The notes: generated by a model not told the origin, from the letters alone. DNA of 64,000 nucleotides from an uncultured Muribaculaceae bacterium (GCA_910578385.1 CAJTQV010000011.1:46648-110647), one strand, 5' to 3'. Positions 1 through 8,975 are shown, counted from the stretch's first letter. Program-made: numbers and translations.

Positions 1-329
1 CCATCTCGATGGTGGCACCCTTTTTAAGTTTAGAGATAAAAAAACGATTTCGATATCTACACCCATGCCAGCCGAAAGGGCACAGCAATGGCTGTTCATA
101 TTGAAATCGAGCGTTTAGAGGAGCCGGACTACAAAGAGTCAGCATCTCTAAACCAAAAAGCATGTCCATGATTCTATCCGAATCATGCTGCAAATGTAAA
201 CGATATTTTTCAACCTTATAAGCAAACCAATGAATTTAGCACAAAAATCACCGCCGCGCTTCCGTATGGAGGCACGGCGGTAGTATTTGAACCAAACTTT
301 GGGTTCGGGTGCAGGTAGGTTCGGGCCGA
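1..329. other. Left-edge stretch without a recognised gene
   Basis: No convincing gene was found. A short minus-strand frame runs off the left edge from an ATG at 97-99, but it has no recognisable product or ribosome-binding site. A 10-bp inverted repeat (GTTTAGAGAT at 29-38, ATCTCTAAAC at 145-154) flanks part of the stretch. The terminator of the peptide transporter lies at 251-280. Confidence 0.5.
251..280 (-). terminator. Rho-independent terminator of the peptide transporter
   Basis: On the minus strand the stem CCGCCGTGC/GCGCGGCGG has a 12-nt loop and is followed by TGATTTTTG. It lies about 50 nt past the stop codon of the transporter gene, which is where an operon terminator is expected. 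Confidence 0.7.
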
Positions 330-2147
330 TTATTCCTCCGCTTCGGCGGCGATGGCCTCGGCAGCGGCCTGTTCGGCGAGAGGTGTCGGTTCGGTGTCGG
401 CGGTCGCGGCTTCGAGTTTCTTCATGATTGAGAAGATGAACGCGGCCGACAGCAGACAGAGCCCGATGAGTATCGCCCAGATGCTCCATACCGGAATCTT
501 GCCCCAGAGCATCATGGGTATCGACACAAGATAGTTGCCTATTGCAGTGGCTGCAAACCAACCGCCCATCATCGCACCTTTGAGCTTGGGAGGAGCAACC
601 TTGCTCACAAACGATATGCCCATCGGCGAGAGCAGCAACTCGGCGAGAGTCAGAAGAAGGTAGGTCGAGATGAGCCAGTCGGGCGACATGGCTCCATTCG
701 TACCCACTAGGCCGAGCGAGGCGATTACCATCACACCATAGGCGAGTCCGGCGAGAACCATACCGTAGCCAATCTTGCGCGGAGCAGACGGCTCTTTACC
801 ACGCTTGGCCAGCCATGTGAAGAAGGCGAGCGACACGGGCGTGAGAGCAACCACGAAGAAAGGATTGAACTGCTGATATGCGGCCGGGTCTATGCCTGTG
901 ACTACTTCGGGTGTAGCAGAATAGATGTAAATCAATATTCCTGCCACGGCAGCGAGTATAACGCTACTGATGACCTTGGTCTTGGCTGCCTTGCTCTGCA
1001 CGAGGCTGAACAACGCGTAGACCCCGACGGCTATCGAAACAAGAGCCCAGAGATTGAAGCCGATACGTGTCCAGCCTGATGCGGAAGGTGCGGTACAGCT
1101 CTTGGCAAACTCGGTGAGTGTCTGTCCGTTCTGATGGAACACCATCCAGAAGAATATCACCACGGCAAAGACGAGAAGCAGAGCCACGACGCGCTGCTTG
1201 GTCTGGGCCGGGGTAAGCTCGGCAACAGGAGCTGCGGTAGCCTGCTCACCCTTGGCCGCAGGCTTGTTCTTGCCGGTGACGATATGGGCATATGTACGGC
1301 GACCAAGGAAGTAAATCAGGAAGCTGACCACAAGAGAGATACATGCCAGTCCGAATGCATATGAGCATCCTGCTGAGAACGCCGTGATATAGTCGGTTGC
1401 AAACTGCGATATATCTGCTCCGGCCATCCCACATTCAGAGGCAAACGTAGAGAGGTATCCGCTGAGGAACTCGGCTACGTTGCCGCCCTCGGCCATACCC
1501 TTGTCTATCGCGAAATCGGTCATCGACTTAAGCTGGTCGGAACCTGCGGCAGGCATCGCTGTGAACCCGTCGGTATCAAGACACCAGTTGCTGACCGTCG
1601 CGGCCATCGGGTCGTTGGTAAGAAATCCGGCCCGGGACAGACCGTAGTTCTTAAGCGCGATAGCTGCACCCGGTGCGAACATCGAACCGAGGTTTATCGC
1701 CATGTAGAACAATGAGAATGCCGAGTCACGGCGAGAACTATAGCGTGGGTCGTTGTAAAGGTCACCGACCATCACCTGGAGGTTACCCTTGAAGAGACCC
1801 GTTCCGGCACTGATAAGCAGCAACGCCGCGAAAAGAATCATCACCGATGTGTTGGAACGCACCGGAGTCGGAGCCGTCATCAGTGCGTAGCCGATGAACA
1901 TCACGGCCATACCGCTCACCACGCATTTCGAGAAACTCCACTTGTCGGCTACCCAACCGCCCACAAGAGGCATAAAATAGACAAGTGCGAGGAAAATCGA
2001 GAAAATCTGGCCTGTCCAGGTGGAATCAAACCCGAACTTCGCCTGAAGGAAGAACAGGAAGATTGCCAGCATGGTGTAGTAGCCGAACCGCTCGCCGGTG
2101 TTGGCGAGGGCGAGGACATATAGCCCTTTAGGTTGGTTGTCAAACAT
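330..2147 (-). CDS. POT/PTR-family proton-coupled oligopeptide transporter
   Basis: An integral inner-membrane carrier of the POT (PTR2) branch of the major facilitator superfamily, expected to import di- and tripeptides with protons. At 605 residues it is longer than the usual 450-520. The extra length is a polar loop around residues 165-260. The first helix carries NTGERFGYY (residues 16-24). This corresponds to the family ExxERFxYY motif, but Asn16 replaces the first Glu. About a dozen hydrophobic segments follow, and the C-terminus is an acidic Ala/Glu tail. The start lies 12 nt after the stop of the C69 dipeptidase gene, so the two are probably co-transcribed: the dipeptidase trims peptides and this protein imports products. 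The family call is firm; the substrate is inferred. Confidence 0.88.
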   Translation of the reverse strand: MFDNQPKGLYVLALANTGERFGYYTMLAIFLFFLQAKFGFDSTWTGQIFSIFLALVYFMPLVGGWVADKWSFSKCVVSGMAVMFIGYALMTAPTPVRSNTSVMILFAALLLISAGTGLFKGNLQVMVGDLYNDPRYSSRRDSAFSLFYMAINLGSMFAPGAAIALKNYGLSRAGFLTNDPMAATVSNWCLDTDGFTAMPAAGSDQLKSMTDFAIDKGMAEGGNVAEFLSGYLSTFASECGMAGADISQFATDYITAFSAGCSYAFGLACISLVVSFLIYFLGRRTYAHIVTGKNKPAAKGEQATAAPVAELTPAQTKQRVVALLLVFAVVIFFWMVFHQNGQTLTEFAKSCTAPSASGWTRIGFNLWALVSIAVGVYALFSLVQSKAAKTKVISSVILAAVAGILIYIYSATPEVVTGIDPAAYQQFNPFFVVALTPVSLAFFTWLAKRGKEPSAPRKIGYGMVLAGLAYGVMVIASLGLVGTNGAMSPDWLISTYLLLTLAELLLSPMGISFVSKVAPPKLKGAMMGGWFAATAIGNYLVSIPMMLWGKIPVWSIWAILIGLCLLSAAFIFSIMKKLEAATADTEPTPLAEQAAAEAIAAEAEE

Positions 2148-2159
2148 CGCTGTCCGGTT

Positions 2160-3806
2160 TTATTCTTTAATCAGGAAATGGTCGCCCGTCTCCTTCACGA
2201 TATTCTCGTAATATTTCTTGTCGTACCCGGGGAAGGTGGGATAAGCAGGTATACCATACTCTGTTCTCATGAAGTTGCCGTCGGCATCGGTCTTCTTCAC
2301 ATTTCCATCCATGTTCTTGACGAAGAGGTATCCGGCCAGGTCGCGGTACGAATCCGTAGCATCTTTAGCAACCGCCGCAGCCTCTGCATTGACAGCGTTG
2401 CGGTAGGCATCCATATCACCGCTGTTGACAATATCAACGAGCTTCTTCTCCACCTCCGGGCGCGAATTGATGAAACCTGACTCAAGACGCGACTGCACCT
2501 TGCGGATATCGGGAATCATCTGGTCGTAACGGTAATAAGCCTGATTGGCCACTATGTTGTTCACCCAGAAGTTGGCATCGAGCGAGAGTGTGTTGATGTC
2601 ACCCTCGGCAAGCTGTGCGGGAACCTCGGTCACTCCGCAGTAGATAGGCATGTAGACAGATGTGTTGGTATCGTCGGTTCCGAACCAGAGAGCGCCACCC
2701 ACTGCGTCGGGAAGCCAGTCGCGGCTCTGACTGACATAGCTCCAGCCGGTCTGCTGTGTGGCGATTGCACGCTCCATGCAGTATTTCTTGCCGTCAACTT
2801 CATATTCCATGGGACGCCAGCGATAAGGAACGTGGTACGGACCGGCACCGATATCGGATGTCATCTCGAACGGCGTGCCCTGATATACGTCGCGCATGGC
2901 ATCCTGAAGAGCTGTGAGCGATACTTTCTCGTCGGGAATGATGTAGAGAGGCATCGGTTCGTCGGAGTCACCGTTGCACCATGCGAAATATTTGTCTGCA
3001 TCCTTGTTGAAGCGGCGGAAGTAGCTCCATACACGGGCATCACAACCACGGCGTGTGGAAGGGGAATGAACCTCGTAGGCATCGGCAAAAGAGAAATCCT
3101 CATCCTTGCCGTTGAAATATCCGCGCTTGCGTGCGAAGGAGATCATGTCTTTTGAATAGCGCACGTTCTCCTTGTCCTTCAGGTTGACCTTACGTATGCG
3201 GGGTTCGTTGGCATGGCCGGTGATGGCGTTGTCGGGAATGCGTACCGCAATCCACACGGCACCCTTCTCAACTCCTTTGCCAATCATCTCAAGCACCCAC
3301 ACCTCATTCTTGTCGGCGATGGTGAACGACTCGCCCGAAGAAGCGTAGCCATGCTTTGCCACGAGGTCTGTCATCACGTCAAGAGCCTCGCGTGCGGTCT
3401 TGGAACGTTCGAGGGCCACATATATCAACGAACCGTAATCCATGACTGAATTGCCGGTAGTGTCCACAAGTTCCTCGCGGCCACCCCAGGTCGATTCACC
3501 GATCACTACCTGATGCTCGTTCATATTGCCAATAACGTTGTATGTCTCAGCCACCTCGGGAATCTCGCCGAGCGGCTTGTTGGTATCCCATTCTATAATC
3601 TTGCGCATGTCGCCCTTGGCATGTTTTGCCGCAGGGCTGTGATGCAGGAAACCGTAAAGATTGTGCGAGTCGGCCGAATAGGTCATCATGACCGAGCCGT
3701 CGGTTGTCGCTCCTTTGGCAGCGATAAGGTTTGTACAGGCCTCAGCCTGCCCGGCTGTCAAAGTCAGCACACCCGCCAAAGCTCCGAAAAAGATTGTTTT
3801 CTTCAT
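2160..3806 (-). CDS. Exported C69-family dipeptidase
   Basis: A peptidase of family C69 (PepD-like dipeptidases), an N-terminal-nucleophile hydrolase. The 548-residue product begins with a signal peptide ending at Ala23, immediately followed by Cys24-Thr-Asn. In this family the mature N-terminal Cys is the catalytic nucleophile, so signal cleavage would also expose the active residue. The conserved GESTWGGREE segment (about residues 102-111) and a dipeptidase-type C-terminal region support the call. It is likely periplasmic. It sits between a HAD phosphatase gene (58 nt upstream) and the peptide transporter gene (12 nt downstream), suggesting use of peptides as nutrient. No strong promoter was seen directly upstream. 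Confidence 0.9.
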   Translation of the reverse strand: MKKTIFFGALAGVLTLTAGQAEACTNLIAAKGATTDGSVMMTYSADSHNLYGFLHHSPAAKHAKGDMRKIIEWDTNKPLGEIPEVAETYNVIGNMNEHQVVIGESTWGGREELVDTTGNSVMDYGSLIYVALERSKTAREALDVMTDLVAKHGYASSGESFTIADKNEVWVLEMIGKGVEKGAVWIAVRIPDNAITGHANEPRIRKVNLKDKENVRYSKDMISFARKRGYFNGKDEDFSFADAYEVHSPSTRRGCDARVWSYFRRFNKDADKYFAWCNGDSDEPMPLYIIPDEKVSLTALQDAMRDVYQGTPFEMTSDIGAGPYHVPYRWRPMEYEVDGKKYCMERAIATQQTGWSYVSQSRDWLPDAVGGALWFGTDDTNTSVYMPIYCGVTEVPAQLAEGDINTLSLDANFWVNNIVANQAYYRYDQMIPDIRKVQSRLESGFINSRPEVEKKLVDIVNSGDMDAYRNAVNAEAAAVAKDATDSYRDLAGYLFVKNMDGNVKKTDADGNFMRTEYGIPAYPTFPGYDKKYYENIVKETGDHFLIKE

Positions 3807-3864
3807 GTAATATTTATGTTGTTGTTAAAATTATCATTAGTTCCCGGAATAATTATTACCGGCT

Positions 3865-4473
3865 TCATATCCGGATTCCCCGGTCTGCAAAACCAAGCAT
3901 CTCGTCATCACCACTGCTGTCGCCGAACGCTGTCACCTCAGCGTGCGTTCTGTCCTCACCAAGTTGCGGAAACTCAGCGAGGATTCTTCTGACTTTCTCC
4001 GGCCCCCTGCAATTAGGGGTGGAGAAAGCTCCTGTCAGGAATCCGTCGGCATCGACCTCAACCTCTGTGGCTATGACACGCCTCACTCCATGACCTTCGG
4101 CCCAGGGGCGTATCCAATCGCCGCAGCTGGCCGAGACAATAGCCACTTCTTCACCCTGCCGCACGGCGTGACCGAGAGCGGCTACTGTATCCGTGCGCGT
4201 TATACCCTCAATCTTCCGGGCATATGATTCGCCTGCCCGGCGGAAGTCGGCAAGAGACATTCCTCTGAAGGCGGCTCGGAACAGGCGCAGCTTCGCGCTG
4301 TCTCCTGACCGGAGACCCGCTTTCCACAACAATATCGCCGGCGCAGCGGCAGCAAGCGCGCGCAACAGACCTGCCACACCATGCACATGTATTATGAATC
4401 CTATCAGCGAGTCACGCCGCGTGAGCGTTCCGTCAAAATCGAAAAAGGTGTATTTCTTCCTGTCCGGTTCCAT
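3865..4473 (-). CDS. HAD-IB family phosphatase
   Basis: A 202-residue haloacid-dehalogenase hydrolase of subfamily IB. Motif I is FDFDGTLT with nucleophile Asp12 and acid/base Asp14. Motif II is the Ser of VSAS. Motif III is the Lys in GPEKV. Motif IV is GDSSGDDEM near the C-terminus. The start is 1 nt past the stop of the UbiA-like prenyltransferase gene, so translation is probably coupled. In mycobacteria a prenyltransferase making decaprenylphosphoryl-ribose 5-phosphate is paired with a phosphatase that removes the 5-phosphate. The same pairing here suggests that role, but this is inference. A phosphoserine-phosphatase-like role is the alternative. Confidence 0.8.
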   Translation of the reverse strand: MEPDRKKYTFFDFDGTLTRRDSLIGFIIHVHGVAGLLRALAAAAPAILLWKAGLRSGDSAKLRLFRAAFRGMSLADFRRAGESYARKIEGITRTDTVAALGHAVRQGEEVAIVSASCGDWIRPWAEGHGVRRVIATEVEVDADGFLTGAFSTPNCRGPEKVRRILAEFPQLGEDRTHAEVTAFGDSSGDDEMLGFADRGIRI

Positions 4474-4474
4474 C

Positions 4475-5347
4475 TCAACAATATATTATGAAGATGAAAC
4501 TGAGGATCCAGCAAATCACGCATCCCAATAGAAACGGATCGCGGTATATCTTTTCTGTCGGCTGCCCTGAATCTTTCATGACAATCGCAATCTGCATGTA
4601 GCGCAGAATACCGGCAATCACAAATATTGTGGTCAGGTACACATATTTGGAATCAAAGCGTGCCTCGACATCCGGCTGGAGTGTGTAGATTATATATGCC
4701 ACAATCATGGCCGAAGCAAGCAGCGACATCGTCTGGTCTATGAAACCGAGTGTATAGCCGGCCACCGAACGGCGCGAAATCTTCTTGCCGGAACTAATCT
4801 TCACGAGATCATCGCGACGCTTGGCAAACGCTATGAAGAGAGTCAACATGAACACCATGACCGTCAGCCATGGCGACACAGGAATATCACAGGCTGCACC
4901 ACCAGCCATTACCCTGAGCACGAATCCGACAGCTATAACCATCACATCGATTATCGCGAAATGCTTAAGCCAGTAGGAATACAGTAAATTCAGACCAATA
5001 TAGGCGGCGATAATCCAGAGCACTCCGGGTGATTCGGGCAACAGTACTGCGCTGCCGGCGAGAGCTACTAAAGCAAGCAATACCGATATGATTCCGGCCG
5101 AAGCGACCGTAACTTTTCCGGAAGCGATCGGTCGGTTACGCTTCAAGGGATGCTGACGGTCTGATTCGCGGTCAGCGATATCGTTGAGCACATATATTGA
5201 AGAAGCTGCAAACGAAAAGCAGATAAAGGCTGCCAGACCATGCCACACACCCGACTCCGACAGCAGCTTGCCGCCGAAAATCAGAGGGAGGAAAACAAAC
5301 AGGTTCTTGACCCATTGTCTTACCCTTATCAGCTTAAAAATCACCAT
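4475..5347 (-). CDS. UbiA-family prenyltransferase, decaprenyl-phosphate phosphoribosyltransferase-like
   Basis: A polytopic inner-membrane prenyltransferase of about 290 residues. The Asp-rich motif NDIADRESD (residues 55-63) is the UbiA signature for Mg2+-diphosphate binding, and a second polar motif, AFAKRRDDL, follows mid-protein. The N-terminus (IRVRQWVKNLFVFLPL) and the HPLKRNRPIASG segment are typical of the subgroup that transfers phosphoribose to polyprenyl phosphate rather than quinone-type enzymes. The open frame extends upstream to 5452, but a promoter at 5399-5430 places transcription start near 5394. That favours the ATG at 5345-5347. The HAD phosphatase follows 1 nt downstream. 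The product would be a polyprenyl-phosphoryl pentose for envelope glycans (inference). Confidence 0.8.
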   Translation of the reverse strand: MVIFKLIRVRQWVKNLFVFLPLIFGGKLLSESGVWHGLAAFICFSFAASSIYVLNDIADRESDRQHPLKRNRPIASGKVTVASAGIISVLLALVALAGSAVLLPESPGVLWIIAAYIGLNLLYSYWLKHFAIIDVMVIAVGFVLRVMAGGAACDIPVSPWLTVMVFMLTLFIAFAKRRDDLVKISSGKKISRRSVAGYTLGFIDQTMSLLASAMIVAYIIYTLQPDVEARFDSKYVYLTTIFVIAGILRYMQIAIVMKDSGQPTEKIYRDPFLLGCVICWILSFIFIIYC

Positions 5348-5398
5348 ACGCCAATCACCGGCCCGAACCGTGGTTTCTTGAAGGCTCCGACCGAATGA

Positions 5399-5430
5399 CA
5401 AAGATATAACATAATCCGCGAATTTCCAAA
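5399..5430 (-). promoter_or_regulatory. Bacteroidales-type promoter of the UbiA-like gene
   Basis: On the minus strand TTTG (5427-5430) is separated by 20 nt from TATCTTTG (5399-5406), matching the TAnnTTTG consensus. It decides the start of the downstream prenyltransferase gene. Confidence 0.7.
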
Positions 5431-5450
5431 TCCGACCCAACGGTGATAGC

Positions 5451-5489
5451 AATAAACGAGGCGACCCTCCTGAGGTCGCCTCGTTTATT
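5451..5489 (-). terminator. Strong hairpin terminator after the S4-domain gene
   Basis: A perfect 16-bp stem (AATAAACGAGGCGACC with its complement) closes a 7-nt loop between the S4-protein stop and the next minus-strand promoter. It is probably bidirectional. Confidence 0.8.
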
Positions 5490-5532
5490 GCTGTGCTTAC
5501 TATTGCTATACTTACGTAAAAATGTGGGTTGG

Positions 5533-5970
5533 CTATTCGTCGTCGAGGTCGTCGAAGTCGTCCTCGAAGTCGAGGTAGTAGGTGTCGGCGTAGGTGTCCT
5601 CGCGGAAACGGGTCATCTCGCGTGAGTCGCGCTTGGTGGGACGACCGAGACCTTTGCGGCGGTCAACAAAGCCGGATATGCGCGTCATCTCCAGCAGCTC
5701 GTATTGCGACTGCGGGGTGATGTTCTCCAGATAATCAGGCACGAGTTTGGCACCGAGTCGATTGGGAGCCAACGCCTTTACACGGAAGGTATAGGTAATC
5801 GGCGGCTTACGGACATCAACCACATCACCGACCTTGACCGTGCGCGACGGCTTCACGGCCACGCCTCCCATCATGACACGTCCTTTCTTGCACGCGTCGG
5901 TGGCTATGCTCCTTGTCTTGAACACACGCATGGCCCACAGCCATTTATCTATTCTCTCATCCTGCGCCAT
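5533..5970 (-). CDS. S4-domain RNA-binding protein, Hsp15-like
   Basis: A small RNA-binding protein of about 145 residues. The N-terminal S4 domain (RIDKWLWAMRVFKTRS through VGDVVDVRK) is the Hsp15/HslR type that in Escherichia coli rescues stalled 50S subunits still carrying peptidyl-tRNA. A linker with GLGRPTKRDSREM precedes a very acidic C-terminal tail of mostly Asp/Glu. The ATG at 5968-5970 is chosen because the META-lipoprotein stop (5973-5975) lies 2 nt upstream; an in-frame TTG at 5974-5976 is the alternative. It is co-transcribed behind the NADH dehydrogenase and META-domain genes. The exact ribosome-rescue role is inferred from family. Confidence 0.82.
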   Translation of the reverse strand: MAQDERIDKWLWAMRVFKTRSIATDACKKGRVMMGGVAVKPSRTVKVGDVVDVRKPPITYTFRVKALAPNRLGAKLVPDYLENITPQSQYELLEMTRISGFVDRRKGLGRPTKRDSREMTRFREDTYADTYYLDFEDDFDDLDDE

Positions 5971-5972
5971 GA

Positions 5973-6866
5973 TCAATCCTTGTCGCTGGTGCGGACAAGT
6001 GTCAGCACCGGTTTCTGCTGTGAATCATAAAGCACCACCTCCGAGAACGACACCGGGCGAGCTGCTGTCACTTCCTCAAGAGCCACGATAAAAGCCGTCT
6101 CATATTCGGCATCCGGACACATCATGCGTGTTGTGGCGATAGCGCTGAACGATATCGAGTTCGGCTGCTCCATGTCAATCTCAAGCTGGCCGTTCATGAT
6201 GTTGCAGCCGGTATTGCCGTGCAACTTACCTTCATCAACATCGATGACCATCTTCATGTCCTCTACATTGACTGCCTTGTCATTGATTTTGGTAACGCGC
6301 CATGTGCCGTTCAGAAACTCGAAATTCTGGTGCATGAGAGTCATGACTTCCTTATGTGTCTCGTCGTAGAAAGTGAGGTAATAATCCGTTCCCTCCACTC
6401 GCCATGTATAGTATTTCGTGGAACCGAGAGCGGTGTTGATCTCATAATCGGTTATTCCCTCCTTGGCGCACATCATCATGGTGACGGCCACGTTGTCGAA
6501 ACTGATCGTGGAGTCGTTGGGATTATAGGCATAGGTACCGTTCAGCACATTACAGCCATTGTTACCGTAGACACGCTTCTCCGAAGGCACGAACTTGATG
6601 AACGGAGCCTTCTCGCCCACCGCCTTCTTGCCGAGAACCGTCTCGATTGCCCAGTCGCCTTTCACCACACCCTTCTTTATCTCCTCAGGAGTATAGGTCT
6701 TGAGGTCTTTCTTCTTCTCGATATTCTCACGGTCCTGCGGCATGACAGGATCTATTTTCGCAGTGTTCTTGCTGAATATTCCACAGCTCGACATCAGCAG
6801 AGCCAATGCCAAGGCTGGAACTGCCCTCAATATGTGTCTTCTATTCATAACTGAGTGAATTTTCAT
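5973..6866 (-). CDS. Lipoprotein with two META (HslJ-like) domains
   Basis: A 297-residue predicted lipoprotein. The signal peptide ends in LLMSSC. Two consecutive META domains follow, each with the hallmark glycine-asparagine motif: GNNGCN in the first (around residue 105) and GNTGCN in the second (around residue 225). Each repeat also carries a paired MMC segment. META domains occur in HslJ, an outer-membrane heat-shock protein linked to novobiocin resistance in E. coli; the biochemical role is unknown. The start could be Met1 (6866) or Met7 (6848). The stop is 2 nt before the start of the Hsp15-like gene, so the two are probably translated together. A role in envelope stress is inference. 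Confidence 0.82.
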   Translation of the reverse strand: MKIHSVMNRRHILRAVPALALALLMSSCGIFSKNTAKIDPVMPQDRENIEKKKDLKTYTPEEIKKGVVKGDWAIETVLGKKAVGEKAPFIKFVPSEKRVYGNNGCNVLNGTYAYNPNDSTISFDNVAVTMMMCAKEGITDYEINTALGSTKYYTWRVEGTDYYLTFYDETHKEVMTLMHQNFEFLNGTWRVTKINDKAVNVEDMKMVIDVDEGKLHGNTGCNIMNGQLEIDMEQPNSISFSAIATTRMMCPDAEYETAFIVALEEVTAARPVSFSEVVLYDSQQKPVLTLVRTSDKD

Positions 6867-6918
6867 TTATGTTACCTTTGTTTGAGTGGTGCATTCGCCA
6901 AAAGTTTAATCACGTTTG

Positions 6919-8184
6919 CTAATCACCCCAATGTCGTCGGCGCGGGAACTTGGTAGGTCGCAGCAACAGACGCAGCGAAGTGCTGTAGAACATGTAGTTC
7001 CAGAACCAGTTGACGAGTACCGACAGCTTGTTGCGCATACCCAATATGGAAATCAGATGAATAATCATCCATATCAGCCATGCAAAGAAACCGCCGAACG
7101 ACGTACCGGCAATGTCGGCCACCGCCTTGTTCTTTCCGATTGTAGCCATAGAGCCTTTGTTTTTGTAGACAAACTTGCTTGTGAACGAGTCTCCGTTAAG
7201 ATTCCGGGCGAGGTTGCGGGCCTGCTGTATGGCCGGCTGGGCCATCTGCGGATGACCTTTGGGATAGCCGTCACATATCATGAGGGCTATATCACCGACT
7301 GCGTAGAGCGAGTCCTCATAACCCTTCACGCGGTTGTACTCATCCACTATTATTCTTCCGCCCGGTCCAACGGTCTCCTTAGGCATTCCGGGCATAGGCT
7401 CGCCCTTCACACCGGCCGTCCATATCAGCGTCTCGTAATACTCGCGATGTCCGTCGGCGAATGTGACATATTTGTCCTCATAGCCTTTCATCATCGTGTC
7501 GAGACGCACGTTGACCATCAGCTCACGCAGACCTTCCAAGGCTTTGCGCTGCGCTTTCTCACTCATTGCCCCGAGCAGCTTTGAAGTACCTTCGACAAGA
7601 GTGATTGTCACGTCATCGGGTTCAAGCTCCGGGTATTCCTTCTTGAGTATATATTTCTTCATCTCTCCGAGGGCACCGGCAATCTCCACTCCCGACGGTC
7701 CGCCGCCGACAACAAGGAAACTGAGCAGCTGACGGCGACGCGTCTTATCTTTGCAGATGGCTCCGCGCTCGAAGCGGTCAAGAATCTCGTCGCGCGTATG
7801 CGAGGCTTCGGCCACGGTCTTTATGCCGTATGTCTCCTCATTGAGGTTAGCCATGCCGAAGTAATTATTCGTAGACCCGGCGGCCAGTACAAGCTTGTCG
7901 TAATGAATCACTTCATAGCTCGTGGTGACAGTCTTTGCCTCAAGGTTTATGCCCTTGACATGCCCCATGTGGTAAGAGGCGTTCGGCATCTTCTTGAACT
8001 CCCGGCGGAACGGGAAGCATATATTTGCAGGTACCAGACCTGACGAAGCAATCTGGTAGAACAGCGGTGGGAAACAATGGAAATTGTTCCTGTCGACCAG
8101 ACAAACTTCATATTTCTTAGAATCGAGATGCTTGCAGAGATTCAGACCTGCAAACCCACCCCCGATAATAACAACCTTTTCCAT
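6919..8184 (-). CDS. ndh: Type II NADH dehydrogenase
   Basis: A 421-residue single-subunit, non-proton-pumping NADH:quinone oxidoreductase. The N-terminal FAD-binding Rossmann fold starts with VVIIGGGFAGLN (residues 4-15). A second nucleotide-binding motif, VVGGGPSGVEIAG, lies near residue 160 and would bind NADH. The segment YAVGDIAL is the FAD-contacting motif of this disulfide-reductase-like family. The C-terminal 60 residues are hydrophobic and amphipathic with Arg/Trp-rich ends, as expected for the membrane anchor. It is the first gene of the unit with the META and S4 genes (52-nt gap). The role is to pass electrons from NADH to menaquinone. Confidence 0.9.
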   Translation of the reverse strand: MEKVVIIGGGFAGLNLCKHLDSKKYEVCLVDRNNFHCFPPLFYQIASSGLVPANICFPFRREFKKMPNASYHMGHVKGINLEAKTVTTSYEVIHYDKLVLAAGSTNNYFGMANLNEETYGIKTVAEASHTRDEILDRFERGAICKDKTRRRQLLSFLVVGGGPSGVEIAGALGEMKKYILKKEYPELEPDDVTITLVEGTSKLLGAMSEKAQRKALEGLRELMVNVRLDTMMKGYEDKYVTFADGHREYYETLIWTAGVKGEPMPGMPKETVGPGGRIIVDEYNRVKGYEDSLYAVGDIALMICDGYPKGHPQMAQPAIQQARNLARNLNGDSFTSKFVYKNKGSMATIGKNKAVADIAGTSFGGFFAWLIWMIIHLISILGMRNKLSVLVNWFWNYMFYSTSLRLLLRPTKFPRRRHWGD

Positions 8185-8376
8185 AACCTTATGTGTTTTT
8201 TTTCAAATGACGCGCATCTTCAGAGACTTTCGATGCACAGCCCGAGACCATAACCTCAGACCCCGCTCTGCAACCCGCATCCACAAAGATAACGCCCCGT
8301 TCCCGACTATGGTTTCTACTTTATCAAAAACAAATATCTTCAGTCAGACAAAAATGTACCGTGTCGGTATTGAGAT

Positions 8377-8407
8377 TTTGTAGAGTTGGAGAAATTCGCT
8401 AACTTCG
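8377..8407 (+). promoter_or_regulatory. Promoter of the GNAT gene
   Basis: TTTG (8377-8380), a 19-nt spacer and TAACTTCG (8400-8407; one mismatch to TAnnTTTG). It lies about 25 nt before the GNAT start codon. Confidence 0.6.
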
Positions 8408-8431
8408 CATCGTCACCAATCTAATAGACCG

Positions 8432-8962
8432 ATGAATAAATCATTTATCTGCCGGGAGGTTCGGGCCGGGGTCAAGGTCAGACATACTGTGGTGTCTGAT
8501 TTGGATACGGTCATGTCCATTTATGATTATGCACGGATGCGGATGCGCCAATCAGGCAACGCCTCGCAGTGGGTGAACGGTTACCCTTCGCGGAATGTGA
8601 TTCTTGACGACATCCGGAAGGCCAGCAGTTATGTTATCGAATCTGATAACCGGATAATCGGTGTCTTTACTTTCATCATCGGCGAAGAGCCAAATTATTC
8701 TGTGATTGATGGAGCCTGGCCTGACAACAAGCCATATGGCACCATACATCGCATAGCTGCAGCCCACGGCTCCAAGGGTATTGCCGATTTCACCCTTGAC
8801 TTTTGCAGGAATGCGGGTGTTAATGTGCGTATTGACACCCATGCAGATAATGCGCCGATGCTCGGCTGGATTGCAAAACGGGGATTCGCTTTTTGCGGCA
8901 TAATATACGTTGAAGACGGCACTCCCCGCAAGGCTTTTCATTTGCAATGTGACAAAATCTGA
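8432..8962 (+). CDS. GNAT-family N-acetyltransferase
   Basis: A 176-residue protein with the Gcn5-related acetyltransferase fold. The acetyl-CoA binding loop is around residues 109-120 (IHRIAAAHGSKGIADF), where the usual Q/RxxGxG/A turn is degenerate. The C-terminal part has NAPMLGWIAKRGFAFCGII, the Asn-containing beta5/alpha4 segment of many GNATs. The substrate cannot be told from sequence; it could be an amino acid, a small amine or a protein N-terminus. It stands alone with its own promoter and is convergent with the acyltransferase gene, whose stop is 13 nt away. Confidence 0.75.
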   Translation: MNKSFICREVRAGVKVRHTVVSDLDTVMSIYDYARMRMRQSGNASQWVNGYPSRNVILDDIRKASSYVIESDNRIIGVFTFIIGEEPNYSVIDGAWPDNKPYGTIHRIAAAHGSKGIADFTLDFCRNAGVNVRIDTHADNAPMLGWIAKRGFAFCGIIYVEDGTPRKAFHLQCDKI

Positions 8963-8975
8963 GTTATCCGCCATT

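Noticed and set aside
1..99. A minus-strand frame running off the left edge
   Set aside because: There is no ribosome-binding site or recognisable sequence, and it is too short to judge.
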